Positions 7,326-16,878 of a stretch of 64,000 nucleotides of DNA are shown here, in pieces. This DNA comes from Phycisphaerales bacterium (GTDB taxonomy: Bacteria; Planctomycetota; Phycisphaerae; Phycisphaerales; UBA1924): NCBI GenBank assembly GCA_029260265.1, contig JAJDDO010000024.1:869458-933457 (forward strand), in the 5' to 3' direction. Within the stretch, counting starts at the first letter, position 1, and every line of letters starts with the position of its first letter. The notes beneath the pieces are model-generated. The model saw only the letters and a program-made list of their open reading frames with translations, did not search any database and was not told the DNA's origin. Both the position numbers and the translations under genes were made by a program.

Positions 7326-8927
7326 TCATTCGCCGGTGTTCGGCTCGCCCTCGGTGGGCACGGTCGCGAAGGTGGATTTGATATCAGGGATCTGGACACT
7401 CGCGGCACGAACCGCCGGTGAGAGTTCCATCGACCAGAGATGCTCTTGTCCATCCATATTGGAGACAAACACGATGTCGTTCTTGCGCCCCCACGCGGGC
7501 ATCAGGTCAATCGCCCGTCCGTCGGTGAGTTTGACCTTCCCGGTGCCTTCGGTTGAAACCATCCAGAGGGTCGATGAATCAGGCTGGGCAGCGGTGCCGT
7601 TGGCCCATGATTCGGAGTTGGGGACCGCGGCAAAGCAGATGAACTTGCCGTCGGGGCTCCAGGTCGGGTTGATGAGGGCCTGATTTGGGCCGTTGGCGAT
7701 CTCAGTTTCCCGTCCGGCGTTGCCGGTCTCGGCGTTGTAGTCCATCGTCCAGACACCGAAGGCACGATCTCCGCGTTCGCGTGAGCGTTGGAAGAGGATC
7801 TGGTCAGCGCCGAACATACCCGAACCGGCGACCGGGCACCACTCAGGGAAGAGCCCGAACCCGATGAACTGGGCACCGGAGGAGGCGTTGATTTCGAGTG
7901 TCCACATCTCCCAGCGTCCGGTTTGTTCACCGAGCCGTGAGAAGACCAGTTTGGTGCCGTCGGGTGACCAACTCGGGTGCAGATCATGGGTTGATTCTGT
8001 GGTGACCTGGACCACCTTGCCGCCCTCGGCGGGCATGACATAGAGGTCCCAAGTCCCGTTGCGATCGGATGAGAACGCGATGAACTGCCCATCAGGAGAG
8101 ACCGATGGCATCACATCTTGTGCCGGGTCATCGGTGAGCCGGGTCACGACGGTGCCGTCGATGGACTTGATGTAGAGGTCAGCGGTCGGGCGGTGCTGGG
8201 TGGATGCAAAGATGATGTGATCGCCGTCGGGGGTGATGACAGGATCGAAATCAGTCCCGGCGTAGGAGCGGGTGATCTGGCGGACATTGAGTGTTGCGTG
8301 TGTGCCGTTGGTGCTCGATTCCGCGGGCAGTTCTGCGCCCATCGCGTTGGCGTAGATCAATGCGGAGAGATCGCCGGATTTGAGCCCCGAGGGGGCAGCA
8401 GACTCGTTGGTGAAGTATGGCGACTCGGAATCAGATGCCGCCACTTGATTCGTGGGCTTGGCAATCGGTGTCGAAGTCTGGGGCGCTTGGGCGTTGGGGC
8501 GTGTTTGTGATTGGAAAGAAGTGGTTGTCGCGACGGTCTCGTTGACAGGTTTGCTGGCTGCGGGTGTCGCTGATGACGGGTTGTTTGTTTGGGCGACCGA
8601 TTGGGCAGCTGGTTTGGATTGGGTCGTTGGCATTGAGCCCTTCGAGGCCGGCGATGGGGTCTCGGCAGCCATCGCGTATTCGATAGATGCAGTCGAGTTG
8701 CTCGAGAGACGAGGGGTGGTGACCGGCTTGATGTCTGTTTTCTTGGTGGTGTAGTAGGTGTTTGAGCGTGCGAGGGAATGGTCGATGCCCGCGGTTTGGT
8801 GTGCGGTGTTGGTGTCTTTTTTCCAGAACCCGGCCCGTTTCGGGCCGCACCCGGTCACGGCGGCGATGGAGCCTGCCAGGGCGATGATCAGGATGGGACG
8901 CAGCGTGGTGTTGAGTGGTGCGGGCAT
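7326..8927 (-). CDS. TolB-like/PD40 beta-propeller lipoprotein
   Basis: The start at 8927 is chosen because it gives a signal peptide (hydrophobic residues 11-25, lipobox VTGC, cysteine 27); the frame stays open upstream but is not coding. The 533-residue protein has a long Ser/Thr/Pro/Ala-rich linker of about residues 40-190. It then has WD40-like PD40 repeats with the signatures DPVITPDGDHIIFAS, MPSVSPDGQFIAFSSDR, HPSWSPDGTKLVFSR and NPTWSPDGKFICFAA. Such domains are found in TolB and in many periplasmic or surface proteins. No pal, tolA or tolR lies nearby, so equating it with TolB of the Tol-Pal system is not justified. GGAG lies 11 bases before the start. Confidence 0.88.
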   Translation of the reverse strand: MPAPLNTTLRPILIIALAGSIAAVTGCGPKRAGFWKKDTNTAHQTAGIDHSLARSNTYYTTKKTDIKPVTTPRLSSNSTASIEYAMAAETPSPASKGSMPTTQSKPAAQSVAQTNNPSSATPAASKPVNETVATTTSFQSQTRPNAQAPQTSTPIAKPTNQVAASDSESPYFTNESAAPSGLKSGDLSALIYANAMGAELPAESSTNGTHATLNVRQITRSYAGTDFDPVITPDGDHIIFASTQHRPTADLYIKSIDGTVVTRLTDDPAQDVMPSVSPDGQFIAFSSDRNGTWDLYVMPAEGGKVVQVTTESTHDLHPSWSPDGTKLVFSRLGEQTGRWEMWTLEINASSGAQFIGFGLFPEWCPVAGSGMFGADQILFQRSRERGDRAFGVWTMDYNAETGNAGRETEIANGPNQALINPTWSPDGKFICFAAVPNSESWANGTAAQPDSSTLWMVSTEGTGKVKLTDGRAIDLMPAWGRKNDIVFVSNMDGQEHLWSMELSPAVRAASVQIPDIKSTFATVPTEGEPNTGE

Positions 8928-9153
8928 GGTTGATGGGTCTCCAGAGACAATCTCGCCCCAGGGCTCTGTGCCCGGGGTGGTGGTGGGTGAGATACTCGGA
9001 AAGTGGGGCTCCGCCCGCGTGATCCGACAATTGAACACGGAACCGTCGCGGCGGGTGCTCCGACCCTTCGAGTGTGACAGCGTCCGTGAATGCTTTATCG
9101 GACGGGTCGGCGGTGACACTTGAACGCTGCAAGCGATGGAGTTGGGCAGGTGC

Positions 9154-9191
9154 AAAAAAACATCGGGCGGATCCCACCACAGGTCCGCCCG
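9154..9191 (-). terminator. Rho-independent terminator of the small gene at 9223-9498
   Basis: Read on the minus strand, CGGGCGGA pairs with TCCGCCCG around a 12-base loop and is followed by a run of seven T. It lies about 30 bases after the stop of the upstream minus-strand gene. Confidence 0.85.
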
Positions 9192-9222
9192 ACGAGAAGA
9201 GAGAGACAACTTTGAGAGGCAG

Positions 9223-9498
9223 CTAGTTTCGGCGTGCTCTGGACATGATGCATGGCGAATCGCCCGGGCGATCCCACCGGGCGTGGGCGCCGCGGGGTTC
9301 TTGGGACGCGAGCAGGTGCCCGAGGTAGGTGTCGAGTGATTCGTGTGAGAACTGCGCGAGGTAATCGGAGGTCGCGGAAGTGTTGATCGACATGATCTGA
9401 TCGACCACCTGCTCACGGGAGAGCGGAGCCCGGGTGGAGGGTTTGAGTTCTTCTACACGGGTAAACTGGGGGCGGGGAATTGAAAACAGATCGGTCAT
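9223..9498 (-). CDS. Small protein of unknown function
   Basis: A 91-residue product that starts MTDLFSIPRPQF. It has a predicted helical middle part (LSREQVVDQIMSINTSATSDYLAQFS region) and a basic end (SRARRN). The start is well supported by GGAG 7 bases upstream, and the gene has its own terminator, so it is very probably expressed as a single unit. There is no signal peptide, membrane segment or cysteine motif. The family is not recognised. Confidence 0.75.
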   Translation of the reverse strand: MTDLFSIPRPQFTRVEELKPSTRAPLSREQVVDQIMSINTSATSDYLAQFSHESLDTYLGHLLASQEPRGAHARWDRPGDSPCIMSRARRN

Positions 9499-9670
9499 GT
9501 CGAGTCTCCATACTCATTGAACGCAGAGGGTGATCCATCCTTGGACCACCGGGTTGCCTGCTCGATATCGGGGGGGGCGTGGGTTCGCCGTCACTGTGTA
9601 ATCAATGCGGACCTGAATTTGATGCGCACCGGGCGCAGGCTTTGCCGGTTGCGGTTTGCTAGGCTTGAAG

Positions 9671-10252
9671 ATGATCCGCCTGGTTTCCAACGAAAATGCT
9701 GTTCTGATCGATCGGCATACGCACGAGCCCTGGGGTATGCTCACCGAGTTGTCGGTGACGGATGATCCGAAGGATTGGCCGGCAAACATTCCGGGCGATC
9801 GGCTGGTGGTCCGCTGCGCAGGAATCAACAGCGAACCAAGCCCGATGCGGTGGATGCCCAGCGGATGGCAAGCGTTTGACTATTCAGTATCCAGGGCGGT
9901 TGAGGCTGCGGATCGGCGTGGGGTTGAACTGCTCATCCGCCCGGCGCATGACGGGATGCTCAGCGATGCCGTCGCGTGCGCTTCGTGGGCGCGAAAGATG
10001 GAGTCGTCATCCGTCGGGCTTATGCTCGACCCGCTCGGCTGGTTGAGCCCATCAATGATGGGTGATGCTGCGGATCATCTTGCGAGGATCGCCGAGTTGA
10101 TGATTGAGTGTACCAAGATCAGCGGCGTACTGATGCAAGTGTCGGCGGGGCAGGAAGATCTGGATGCTGCGATGGTGGAAAAAGCATTGGGCACACTGAT
10201 CGAGGGTGTCGGGGTGGTTGTGGAGATTAATCAAGCGGATGCGGGCGGATAG
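9671..10252 (+). CDS. Conserved protein, possibly TIM-barrel-like, function unknown
   Basis: From the ATG at 9671 the product has 193 residues; an in-frame TTG at 9656 adds five. The sequence alternates beta strands and helices (DRLVVRCAGIN, GVELLIRPAHDG, SSVGLMLDPLGWLS, ISGVLMQVSAGQED, GVGVVVEINQ). This pattern is compatible with part of a TIM barrel such as sugar-phosphate isomerase or xylose-isomerase-like proteins, but the metal-binding residues of those enzymes cannot be matched with confidence. It is followed closely by nuoC on the same strand, with a 78-base gap. Confidence 0.65.
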   Translation: MIRLVSNENAVLIDRHTHEPWGMLTELSVTDDPKDWPANIPGDRLVVRCAGINSEPSPMRWMPSGWQAFDYSVSRAVEAADRRGVELLIRPAHDGMLSDAVACASWARKMESSSVGLMLDPLGWLSPSMMGDAADHLARIAELMIECTKISGVLMQVSAGQEDLDAAMVEKALGTLIEGVGVVVEINQADAGG

Positions 10253-10330
10253 TTTGGGCAGATGAACTGCAGCATTGCAGCAGCCCATCGGGCCGCGATC
10301 GGCTAGTATTGGGCAACCAGCGAGGGACCC

Positions 10331-10888
10331 ATGTCAGACACACAAGCACCGAACCATCCGACACTGAAGCGTGTGAAAGCAGCATTTGGCGGGCTCAACC
10401 TCCGGGCGACGAGCTACCGAGATCAGGCAACACTGATCGTGGATGCCAAGGATCTGCACCGGGTTCTCGAGTTCCTGAAGACCGATGAGGATTGCCTTTA
10501 TAACTTCCTCTCGGACATTACCGCGGTGGACTATGAGGGGTACCCGGCCAAGACCATCGGGCGGTTTGCGGTGGTGTACAACCTGTGTGCCTACTCGCGT
10601 GATGATCGGATCTTGGTCAAGGTGTTCGTAGATCCCACCATACCGACCGGGGGCATCGACGCTGATCCTGGGCTGCATGTTGATTCGGTCGTAGACCTCT
10701 GGGCGGGCGCCGAGTGGATGGAGCGCGAGGTGTTCGATATGTTCGGCATCCGGTTCGACAACCACCCTGACCTTCGAAGGATCCTGCTCTGGGAGGACTA
10801 TCCCGGGCATCCGCTCCGTAAGGATTATCCGCTGCGTGGGCGAGGTGAACGCGAGTCATACCGGATCGTCGATCGCACCAGCTCGTAA
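10331..10888 (+). CDS. nuoC: NADH-quinone oxidoreductase subunit C
   Basis: The 30-kDa-type subunit of complex I, part of the peripheral arm near the quinone site. The 185-residue protein has the family signature WMEREVFDMFGIRFDNHPDL, followed by RRILLWEDYPGHPLRKDYPL. A GAGGGA ribosome binding site lies just upstream. It stands alone here: no nuoB, nuoD or other subunit genes are beside it, which is unusual because nuoC normally sits within the nuo operon. The next gene is convergent. Confidence 0.95.
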   Translation: MSDTQAPNHPTLKRVKAAFGGLNLRATSYRDQATLIVDAKDLHRVLEFLKTDEDCLYNFLSDITAVDYEGYPAKTIGRFAVVYNLCAYSRDDRILVKVFVDPTIPTGGIDADPGLHVDSVVDLWAGAEWMEREVFDMFGIRFDNHPDLRRILLWEDYPGHPLRKDYPLRGRGERESYRIVDRTSS

Positions 10889-10921
10889 GACACTGATTTT
10901 TTGACAACCAAGATGGATGCT

Positions 10922-13900
10922 TTACGGCCCGGTGGGCGTGCGCACCGGCGACGGGGCGTTGATCTCGATGCGATCGCGGGCGAGATCCCAGAGCAGCGTG
11001 CGTGCCGAGACCGGCGCGGGTTGGGTCGAATCTTGGAGGGTGACCAGGGTGTCCTTGTCGCCTGAGGCGAAGATGGTATTGTCGACCGCATTGAACCGTG
11101 CCTTGTCGGCGAGCAGCCTGCGGGTCTGTGAGCTGAAGATCACCGAGCCGATGGCGTCGGTGCTCACGAGTCGATTGGTCTGGCCGGTCTTTGAAGCGAA
11201 CTCAAACGCTGCGTCGAGGGTATCGCAGGTGAGGGTCATGATTTGTCCGTCGCTCAGCGATTTGTGATGAACCGCGATGGTGTCGTGCATCGTCGCACGC
11301 CCGGCGTTGCGATCGAGATCGAGCCTGCCCTGCCAGGTAAACCGGGTGAGTCCGGGGCCGGCACCCGTGCGATTGTTCGCGTTGTCCGCGTTGTCATTGG
11401 AACCTTGCTCGCGGTCCATGACGAGCATCTGCCCCGGGGCCGGGACGGTCAGGGTTTCGCGTTGGTTATCTGCGAGGATCTGGGGGCCTTCGAGGTAGAG
11501 CAGCCCGATGGTCCGTCCGGGATCATCGTGTGCGTATGAGCGGGATTCGATTTTGGCGGGGACTGGATCCATTCCGGGCATCGCTTGTCCATAAGCACGG
11601 GCGCGCAGGAGTTCACGCTCGGGGAGGGGCTTGCCTGCGATCGGTTCGGAGATGGGCATCGGGGAGAGGTCGATCTCGATGCGGTCGGCTCCGATGGTGT
11701 CCTTGGTGTAGGCATCTGGTGTTGAGATCGCGGTGACCGAGCCTCGGCATTCAATCGAGCCGATCGCGTCTTCGAACCGCATTGATTCCTTCCAGCTCAC
11801 GCGTACAAACCCGTTTGAGTTCGGATCATCCACCGCGACATCATGCGCGAAGGTGCCCGGACCTGGAACACGCAACGAACGCCTGCGTGCATCGAGGTCG
11901 ATGTGCTGGCCGGTGATTGTTGAGCCGGCCTGGGTGACGCTTGCGGGCTTGCTGGGGGTGCCGAAGAGGGTGACTTGTTCATTGACGCCGTCGGCTTCAA
12001 GTGAGTTGGCTTTGGCGTTCGTGCGGTTTTTGCCCGTGAATCGGATGTCGGTGTTTGCGTTGGCGGTGCGGGGTTGAACCTTGCCGGAGAGGTCACGCAT
12101 GAGGGTGACATTCAGTGATTCTGTTTTCAGCGTGTTGTCTGGTGTTTGTGCGCTGACCTTGCCGCGGGCAGCCATGCGGATCGGGTCGATCGCGTACCCG
12201 CTTGAGCCTTGAGCAAAGTCGAAATCGAGCGTGTCCGCAGCGAGCGAGGATTTGTCTTTGCTGATGACCACGCCGTTGACGAAACGGAGCTTGCGCAATG
12301 CGGAGGCGGGGGGCGAATCCGGGTCGAGGGTGGCGGTGATAACGGATCCGGCGATCTGGTTGCCGTCTTGTATACCCTGAACGATGCCGCTGAATGTTGC
12401 TTGGCGGAGCCGATTGGAGATTGATCCATCTGGGTTGGATGCGAGATCAAACGAGGCATGGTCGCGCCAGGTGAGTTGTGCGCCGGAAGATCGACCTTGT
12501 CCATCAGCCGGTTCGGTCGTGATGACGCCCGCGGAATCGATGGAGATATGTCCATCGAGCAGCGAGGCGTTGATCGAGTTGGTTCGGATCGAGCCCGAGC
12601 CCTCGATGGTGATCTCGGTCGGCGTGGGGATTTGTTCGCTGGCACGCAGGGCGAGGTTGCCCGTGGTTGCGTGGTAGACCGCGTGCGTGGTGATGCCGGA
12701 GAGGTTCCGATGGGGGGCTTGGAAGTTGACCATGCTGCCCGGGTTGGCGTTCATCTCGATGGTGATGTCGTCGTTGGCGAGTTGGGCGGGCGCGGCATCA
12801 TCGGCGAGCGGGTTGATGGTCAGCGGCCCGGACCAGGTAATCACCAGTTCGCCCTGCTGACCGGGTTGGATCTGGCTCGTCTGGGTCGGCTTGGTTGGCG
12901 TGGGCTCGGTTTGTGCAATCACAGAAGGTGTGGAATCGGATGGGCTGAGATCGACCTGAGGCGCACCCTCGGCTTGGGTGGTGGATTGATCGAGGTTGAT
13001 CTGGGCGATTGCATTCTCGCGGAGTCTGCCATTATCAAGCAGGGCCCAGATATCCAGTGAATCAGCTTCAATCTGCCCGGTACCCACCACGCGGGCGAGC
13101 ACCTCTTGGGCGAACTGGATGTGATAACGGGTGATCGCGGGGACCCGCTGCTCGTTGGTCTCGGTGTCATCAACCGGATGAAGATCCGATGGATCGGCGC
13201 CGGCTGTTTTTGGAGGATTTTGGGTCTGTACTGCTGAAGAAGGTTTCGTAGCTTCGTCGGAGGATAGATCTTGGGGCTGTGCGGTGTCCGGGCGGATGAC
13301 GAGTTGTTCGCCTCGGCGGATGTCAACGAGTTCGACTCGGTCGCGGACCTCATTGAGCATCACCGTCAGATCGTGCCCCGCGAAGTCGATGCGGTCTGAA
13401 TGGACGGTGAATCGCCCGGCGGATTGCAGACGAAGGTAATGGCGGTCAAACTCGACCGGGGCTTCAAACTTGGTCACCAGTGTCGGCGTGGCATCGTCGG
13501 CAGCGGGTGTGCCCGGCGAGGGGGTGACGGCAAAGGTCTGGACGGTGACATCGCCTTCGAGGATACCGGATTCGGGCGGCTGGTTGGGGTCGGGCATGAC
13601 CACGGTGCCAGTATCGGCGCTGATTTTCACGGCCCGCCCGTCGCGTTGGTAGATCCAGACGACTGGGTGGTCGAGCCGGCGTTTGCCGTTGCCGATGGGC
13701 TCAAAGCGTTCGGCTTCGAGGGTGCTTGCGACGCGAGAGGTGTCCTGCTTGTCGGTCATGGTGACAAACATTCGCCCGGATGCAGCGAGATCGGTGATGT
13801 CTGGGATGTCGCTCGGATCGGTGGGGAAGAACTGATCGGAGGGTGAAGTCTGAGTCGGTGTGGTTCTCGTGAACCAGAGGATCGCGACGAAAACAATCGC

Positions 13901-13960
13901 GAGGGCGATGCTCGCGAGGATGCCGATGAGCTTTGGTGATGGTCCGGTTGGCCCTGCCAT
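10922..13960 (-). CDS. Large LptC/LptA-like lipopolysaccharide-export protein
   Basis: A 1012-residue protein with one N-terminal membrane anchor (about residues 10-30, IGILASIALAIVFVAILWF) and then a long periplasmic part. The first part has the LptC-like layout: anchor, then a segment with LEAERFEPIGNGKRRLDHPVV, RAVKISADTGTV and ILEGDVTVQTF. Several OstA/LptA-like beta-jellyroll segments follow, with patterns such as LRLQSAGRFTVHSDRIDFAG, GSIRTNSINASLLDG and ITGQHIDLDARRRSLRVPG. The gene follows kdsD and kdsC by 13 bases, the place of lptC in E. coli (kdsD-kdsC-lptC-lptA-lptB). No lptB follows. It most likely forms part of a periplasmic bridge carrying lipid A-type glycolipid, but it could be an AsmA-like or other bridge protein. 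Confidence 0.8.
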   Translation of the reverse strand: MAGPTGPSPKLIGILASIALAIVFVAILWFTRTTPTQTSPSDQFFPTDPSDIPDITDLAASGRMFVTMTDKQDTSRVASTLEAERFEPIGNGKRRLDHPVVWIYQRDGRAVKISADTGTVVMPDPNQPPESGILEGDVTVQTFAVTPSPGTPAADDATPTLVTKFEAPVEFDRHYLRLQSAGRFTVHSDRIDFAGHDLTVMLNEVRDRVELVDIRRGEQLVIRPDTAQPQDLSSDEATKPSSAVQTQNPPKTAGADPSDLHPVDDTETNEQRVPAITRYHIQFAQEVLARVVGTGQIEADSLDIWALLDNGRLRENAIAQINLDQSTTQAEGAPQVDLSPSDSTPSVIAQTEPTPTKPTQTSQIQPGQQGELVITWSGPLTINPLADDAAPAQLANDDITIEMNANPGSMVNFQAPHRNLSGITTHAVYHATTGNLALRASEQIPTPTEITIEGSGSIRTNSINASLLDGHISIDSAGVITTEPADGQGRSSGAQLTWRDHASFDLASNPDGSISNRLRQATFSGIVQGIQDGNQIAGSVITATLDPDSPPASALRKLRFVNGVVISKDKSSLAADTLDFDFAQGSSGYAIDPIRMAARGKVSAQTPDNTLKTESLNVTLMRDLSGKVQPRTANANTDIRFTGKNRTNAKANSLEADGVNEQVTLFGTPSKPASVTQAGSTITGQHIDLDARRRSLRVPGPGTFAHDVAVDDPNSNGFVRVSWKESMRFEDAIGSIECRGSVTAISTPDAYTKDTIGADRIEIDLSPMPISEPIAGKPLPERELLRARAYGQAMPGMDPVPAKIESRSYAHDDPGRTIGLLYLEGPQILADNQRETLTVPAPGQMLVMDREQGSNDNADNANNRTGAGPGLTRFTWQGRLDLDRNAGRATMHDTIAVHHKSLSDGQIMTLTCDTLDAAFEFASKTGQTNRLVSTDAIGSVIFSSQTRRLLADKARFNAVDNTIFASGDKDTLVTLQDSTQPAPVSARTLLWDLARDRIEINAPSPVRTPTGP

Positions 13961-13973
13961 GGGCGATGGTAGG

Positions 13974-14510
13974 TCAGGCGGGCGGGGTGTATTGACCTTT
14001 GGCGGTGAGGATCATCGCGATTGCCTGACGGACCGCGCCGTGTCCGCCGTTTCGTTCGGTGACAAATGCAGCAGCATCGAGGACTTCTGGCTCGGCATCA
14101 GCGACCGTCATCGGGAGACCAACACGGGCCAGCGCGGGCAGGTCGGGCCAATCATCGCCCATGTAAGCAATCGCGTTGATCTCTACACCCGTTTTGCTCA
14201 TGATGACATCGAGGGCTTCAGATTTGTTCTTCGAGCCTTGGATGACGAGATTTTCGTCGATGCCCAACGAGCGGACACGATGAAGGAGCGCACTCCCCGC
14301 GCGTGCGGTGATGATGGCGAGAGGATAACCAGCGTTGAGCCAGAGCTTGATGCCCATGCCATCGCGGACAGAGAAGCGTTTGGTTTCTGAGCCGTCGTCA
14401 TGGAGATTGATTGAGCCGTCGGTGAGGATGCCGTCGACATCGAGGATGAGCAGCTTAATATCTTTCGGCTGGGCAAAGGCGCCCTCGAAGTCATGTGCTG
14501 ATTCGGTCAT
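13974..14510 (-). CDS. kdsC: 3-deoxy-D-manno-octulosonate 8-phosphate phosphatase
   Basis: A HAD-superfamily phosphatase that removes phosphate from KDO-8-phosphate in LPS inner-core synthesis. The 178-residue length matches the family. Motif I is DVDGILTDG, with nucleophile D24 and acid/base D26. Later motifs include ITARAG, KSEALD with the conserved lysine, and YMGDDWPDLPAL. It overlaps kdsD by 4 bp (ATGA) and is 13 bases from the Lpt-like gene, forming a clear three-gene unit. Confidence 0.95.
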   Translation of the reverse strand: MTESAHDFEGAFAQPKDIKLLILDVDGILTDGSINLHDDGSETKRFSVRDGMGIKLWLNAGYPLAIITARAGSALLHRVRSLGIDENLVIQGSKNKSEALDVIMSKTGVEINAIAYMGDDWPDLPALARVGLPMTVADAEPEVLDAAAFVTERNGGHGAVRQAIAMILTAKGQYTPPA

Positions 14511-15541
14511 GAGTCGTCCCCTTGCACAAGTTTCATCGTGATCAGGTCCTGGACATCGAGCAGCCCGATGGGCATGCCCGCGTCGTCGACGACGGGGATC
14601 TCGTCGGCGCGGTGCTCACGGAACATCGCCACCGCATCGCGGATCAATGCGGTCGCGGGCAGTGTTCGTGGATCGCGGGACATGGCGTCGCCCATGGGTT
14701 TGGAGAGTTCGCCCGGATCACGGAGGATCAGCCTGCGGAGGTCGGAGTCGGTGAAGATGCCGCTGAGTCTGTTGGTGTCGTCGACAACGAGCAGCGCCCC
14801 GGGGCGGCGGACGACCTTTGACGCTTCGTTGAGTGCATCGGAGAGCGGCTGGGCTTCAGTCGCGATCGGGAGGTTCTTGCCCGCATGGAACCGGAGGAGT
14901 TCGGTGACCGGTCTGAGCATCGAGCCGAGCTGCCCGCCGGGGTGTCGGCGGTGGAAATCCTCGGCGGTAAACGAGCGAGCGCGCGCTGCAGCCAGCGCGA
15001 TGGCGTCCGCGATGGCGAGGGCGGCGGTGGTGGAGGTGGTGGGGGCGAGGAATGAACCATCGCCGGCTTCGTCGACCACCCCGACCTCGAGGGTCACGGT
15101 TGCCAATCGCATCAGGGACGATTCCGGCTTTCCTTCCACAGCGCCGCGGGTGATGGCGATGATGGGGATGCCGTCTTGGCGGAGGATGGATGCCAGCGAG
15201 ACAAGTTCTTCGGTCTCGCCCGAATGGCTCAGGCAGATGGCGAGGTCTTGTTTGCGGAACCGCCCAAGGTCGCCGTGGGCGGCTTCGGTTGGGTGCACGG
15301 CGTGCGAGGTGATACCGATCGAGGCGAGGGTGGCGGAGATCTTGGCGCCGATGTGACCGGATTTTCCGAGACCAGAGACGAGCACCGTGCCGCCGTTGTT
15401 GGCGCATTGGACGATCAAATCAACCGCATGAATATATTGATCGCCGATCTGTTTGGCGATGCGTGCGATCGCGTCGGATTCATGGGTGAGCACGCGAGCG
15501 ATGAAGGCATGTTGATCGGTTTGTGTGCTTGGGGGGCTCAT
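14507..15541 (-). CDS. kdsD: D-arabinose 5-phosphate isomerase
   Basis: Converts ribulose 5-phosphate to arabinose 5-phosphate, the first step to KDO. The protein (344 residues from the ATG at 15541; a TTG two codons earlier is also open) has an N-terminal SIS sugar-isomerase domain (about residues 35-180) with VSGLGKSGHIGAKISATLAS and SHSGETEELV. Two CBS domains follow (about residues 205-340) with MSRDPRTLPAT. This is the standard KdsD/GutQ architecture. First gene of the LPS unit, divergent from the aminotransferase gene across a gap of about 70 bases that must hold both promoters. Confidence 0.95.
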   Translation of the reverse strand: MSPPSTQTDQHAFIARVLTHESDAIARIAKQIGDQYIHAVDLIVQCANNGGTVLVSGLGKSGHIGAKISATLASIGITSHAVHPTEAAHGDLGRFRKQDLAICLSHSGETEELVSLASILRQDGIPIIAITRGAVEGKPESSLMRLATVTLEVGVVDEAGDGSFLAPTTSTTAALAIADAIALAAARARSFTAEDFHRRHPGGQLGSMLRPVTELLRFHAGKNLPIATEAQPLSDALNEASKVVRRPGALLVVDDTNRLSGIFTDSDLRRLILRDPGELSKPMGDAMSRDPRTLPATALIRDAVAMFREHRADEIPVVDDAGMPIGLLDVQDLITMKLVQGDDS

Positions 15542-15615
15542 GGGCAAGGATAGGGGCGGGGATGGTGCAGAGCGTGGAGCGGGGCATTATCTTGGCTTGA
15601 TGGATAGAATGAACC

Positions 15616-16878
15616 ATGACCAATCCAAGCGTTTCGCAGCGTGTTTTGAATCTCAAGCCTTCGGTGACTCTTGCGCTCAATAGCAAGGCCAAAGCGATGC
15701 AAGCAGAGGGGCTGGATGTCTTGGGGTTTGCAGCCGGCGAGCCCGACTTTGATACGCCAGAACCGATCAAGGACGCCGCAATCAAGGCGATGCTCGCGGG
15801 CGAGACCAAGTACAAGCCGGTGCTGGGTGATATGAAGGCGCGCCAAGCCGTGGCCGAAAAACTCATCCGCGAGAACAACATCGCGGGATTGACCGGCGAG
15901 CATGTTGCCATCTGCACCGGCGGCAAGCATGCGCTGTACTGTGCTGTCCAAGCATTGATCGATCCGCCCGAGGCTGGGCAGGCGCCGATGGAGATGCTCC
16001 TGCCCGTGCCCGCATGGGTGAGCTACCGCCCGATCGGCGAGCTGGCCGGGGGTGTGGTCCGCGAGATTGAAACGACCGCCGCGGAGAGTTTTTGGCTTGA
16101 TCCGCAGAAGCTGCGTGCCGCGATCACGCCCAATGCGCGTGTGCTGGTGATCAACTCGCCTTCCAACCCGTGCGGGACGATGTATTCAGAAGCCGACCTG
16201 CGAGCGATCGCAGCGGTCATCCACGAGACCCGCGACATCGCGCCGAATCTTGTGGTTTTGACCGACGAGATCTACGAAAAGATCACCTACGGCGAGCACA
16301 AGCATTTCTCGATCGGCTCGGTGCCCGAGATCGCCGAACGGGTTGTGACGCTCAATGGGATGTCCAAGGCGTTCGCGATGACCGGGTGGCGGGTCGGGTA
16401 CGCCGCGATGCCCGGTGAGTTTGGCAAGCTGTTGATCAAGTCGATGGGCAAGCTGCTCGGGCAGATGACCTCAAACATCACAAGCTTCAACTACGCGGCG
16501 ATGCGCGAGGCGCTGGTAAACAAAGAAGTAGCGGAGACCGTAGAGCAGATGCGCACGGCGTTCGCGTCACGGGCCGAACTGATCATGCGTCGGCTTGAAG
16601 AGATCGAGGGCATCACCTGCCCGACGCCGACCGGCGCGTTCTATGTCTTCCCTGATGTGTCTGGGCTCTTCGGCAAGACCTCGGCGGGCGGGGCAAATAT
16701 CGCCGGCGCGGTCGAGCTGTGCGAGGCATTGCTTGAAGAGAACAAGGTCGCCTTCGTCCCAGGCAACGACTTCGGCGGTTGCGGCGGCAACCATGTCCGC
16801 ATCTCGTTCGCGTGCTCCGACGAACAGATCAACGCGGGTGTGGATCGGTTCAAGGCGTTTGTTGATGGATTGAGATGA
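15616..16878 (+). CDS. Pyridoxal-phosphate aminotransferase, aspartate aminotransferase family (class I)
   Basis: A fold-type I PLP enzyme of 420 residues. Visible are LGFAAGEPDFDTPEPIKDA near the N terminus, the NSPSNPCGTMY motif for substrate and cofactor contact, LTDEIYEKITY, and the Schiff-base lysine in NGMSKAFAMTGWRVGY. It ends with VRISFACSDEQI, containing the conserved substrate arginine. The pattern fits the Igamma aspartate/prephenate aminotransferase group; substrate preference cannot be read from the sequence. It overlaps the next gene by 4 bp. Confidence 0.93.
   Translation: MTNPSVSQRVLNLKPSVTLALNSKAKAMQAEGLDVLGFAAGEPDFDTPEPIKDAAIKAMLAGETKYKPVLGDMKARQAVAEKLIRENNIAGLTGEHVAICTGGKHALYCAVQALIDPPEAGQAPMEMLLPVPAWVSYRPIGELAGGVVREIETTAAESFWLDPQKLRAAITPNARVLVINSPSNPCGTMYSEADLRAIAAVIHETRDIAPNLVVLTDEIYEKITYGEHKHFSIGSVPEIAERVVTLNGMSKAFAMTGWRVGYAAMPGEFGKLLIKSMGKLLGQMTSNITSFNYAAMREALVNKEVAETVEQMRTAFASRAELIMRRLEEIEGITCPTPTGAFYVFPDVSGLFGKTSAGGANIAGAVELCEALLEENKVAFVPGNDFGGCGGNHVRISFACSDEQINAGVDRFKAFVDGLR

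Noticed and set aside
9671..10252. Calling this gene a sugar-phosphate isomerase.
   Set aside because: The strand-helix pattern fits a TIM barrel, but the metal ligands cannot be identified and the protein is too short for a full barrel.
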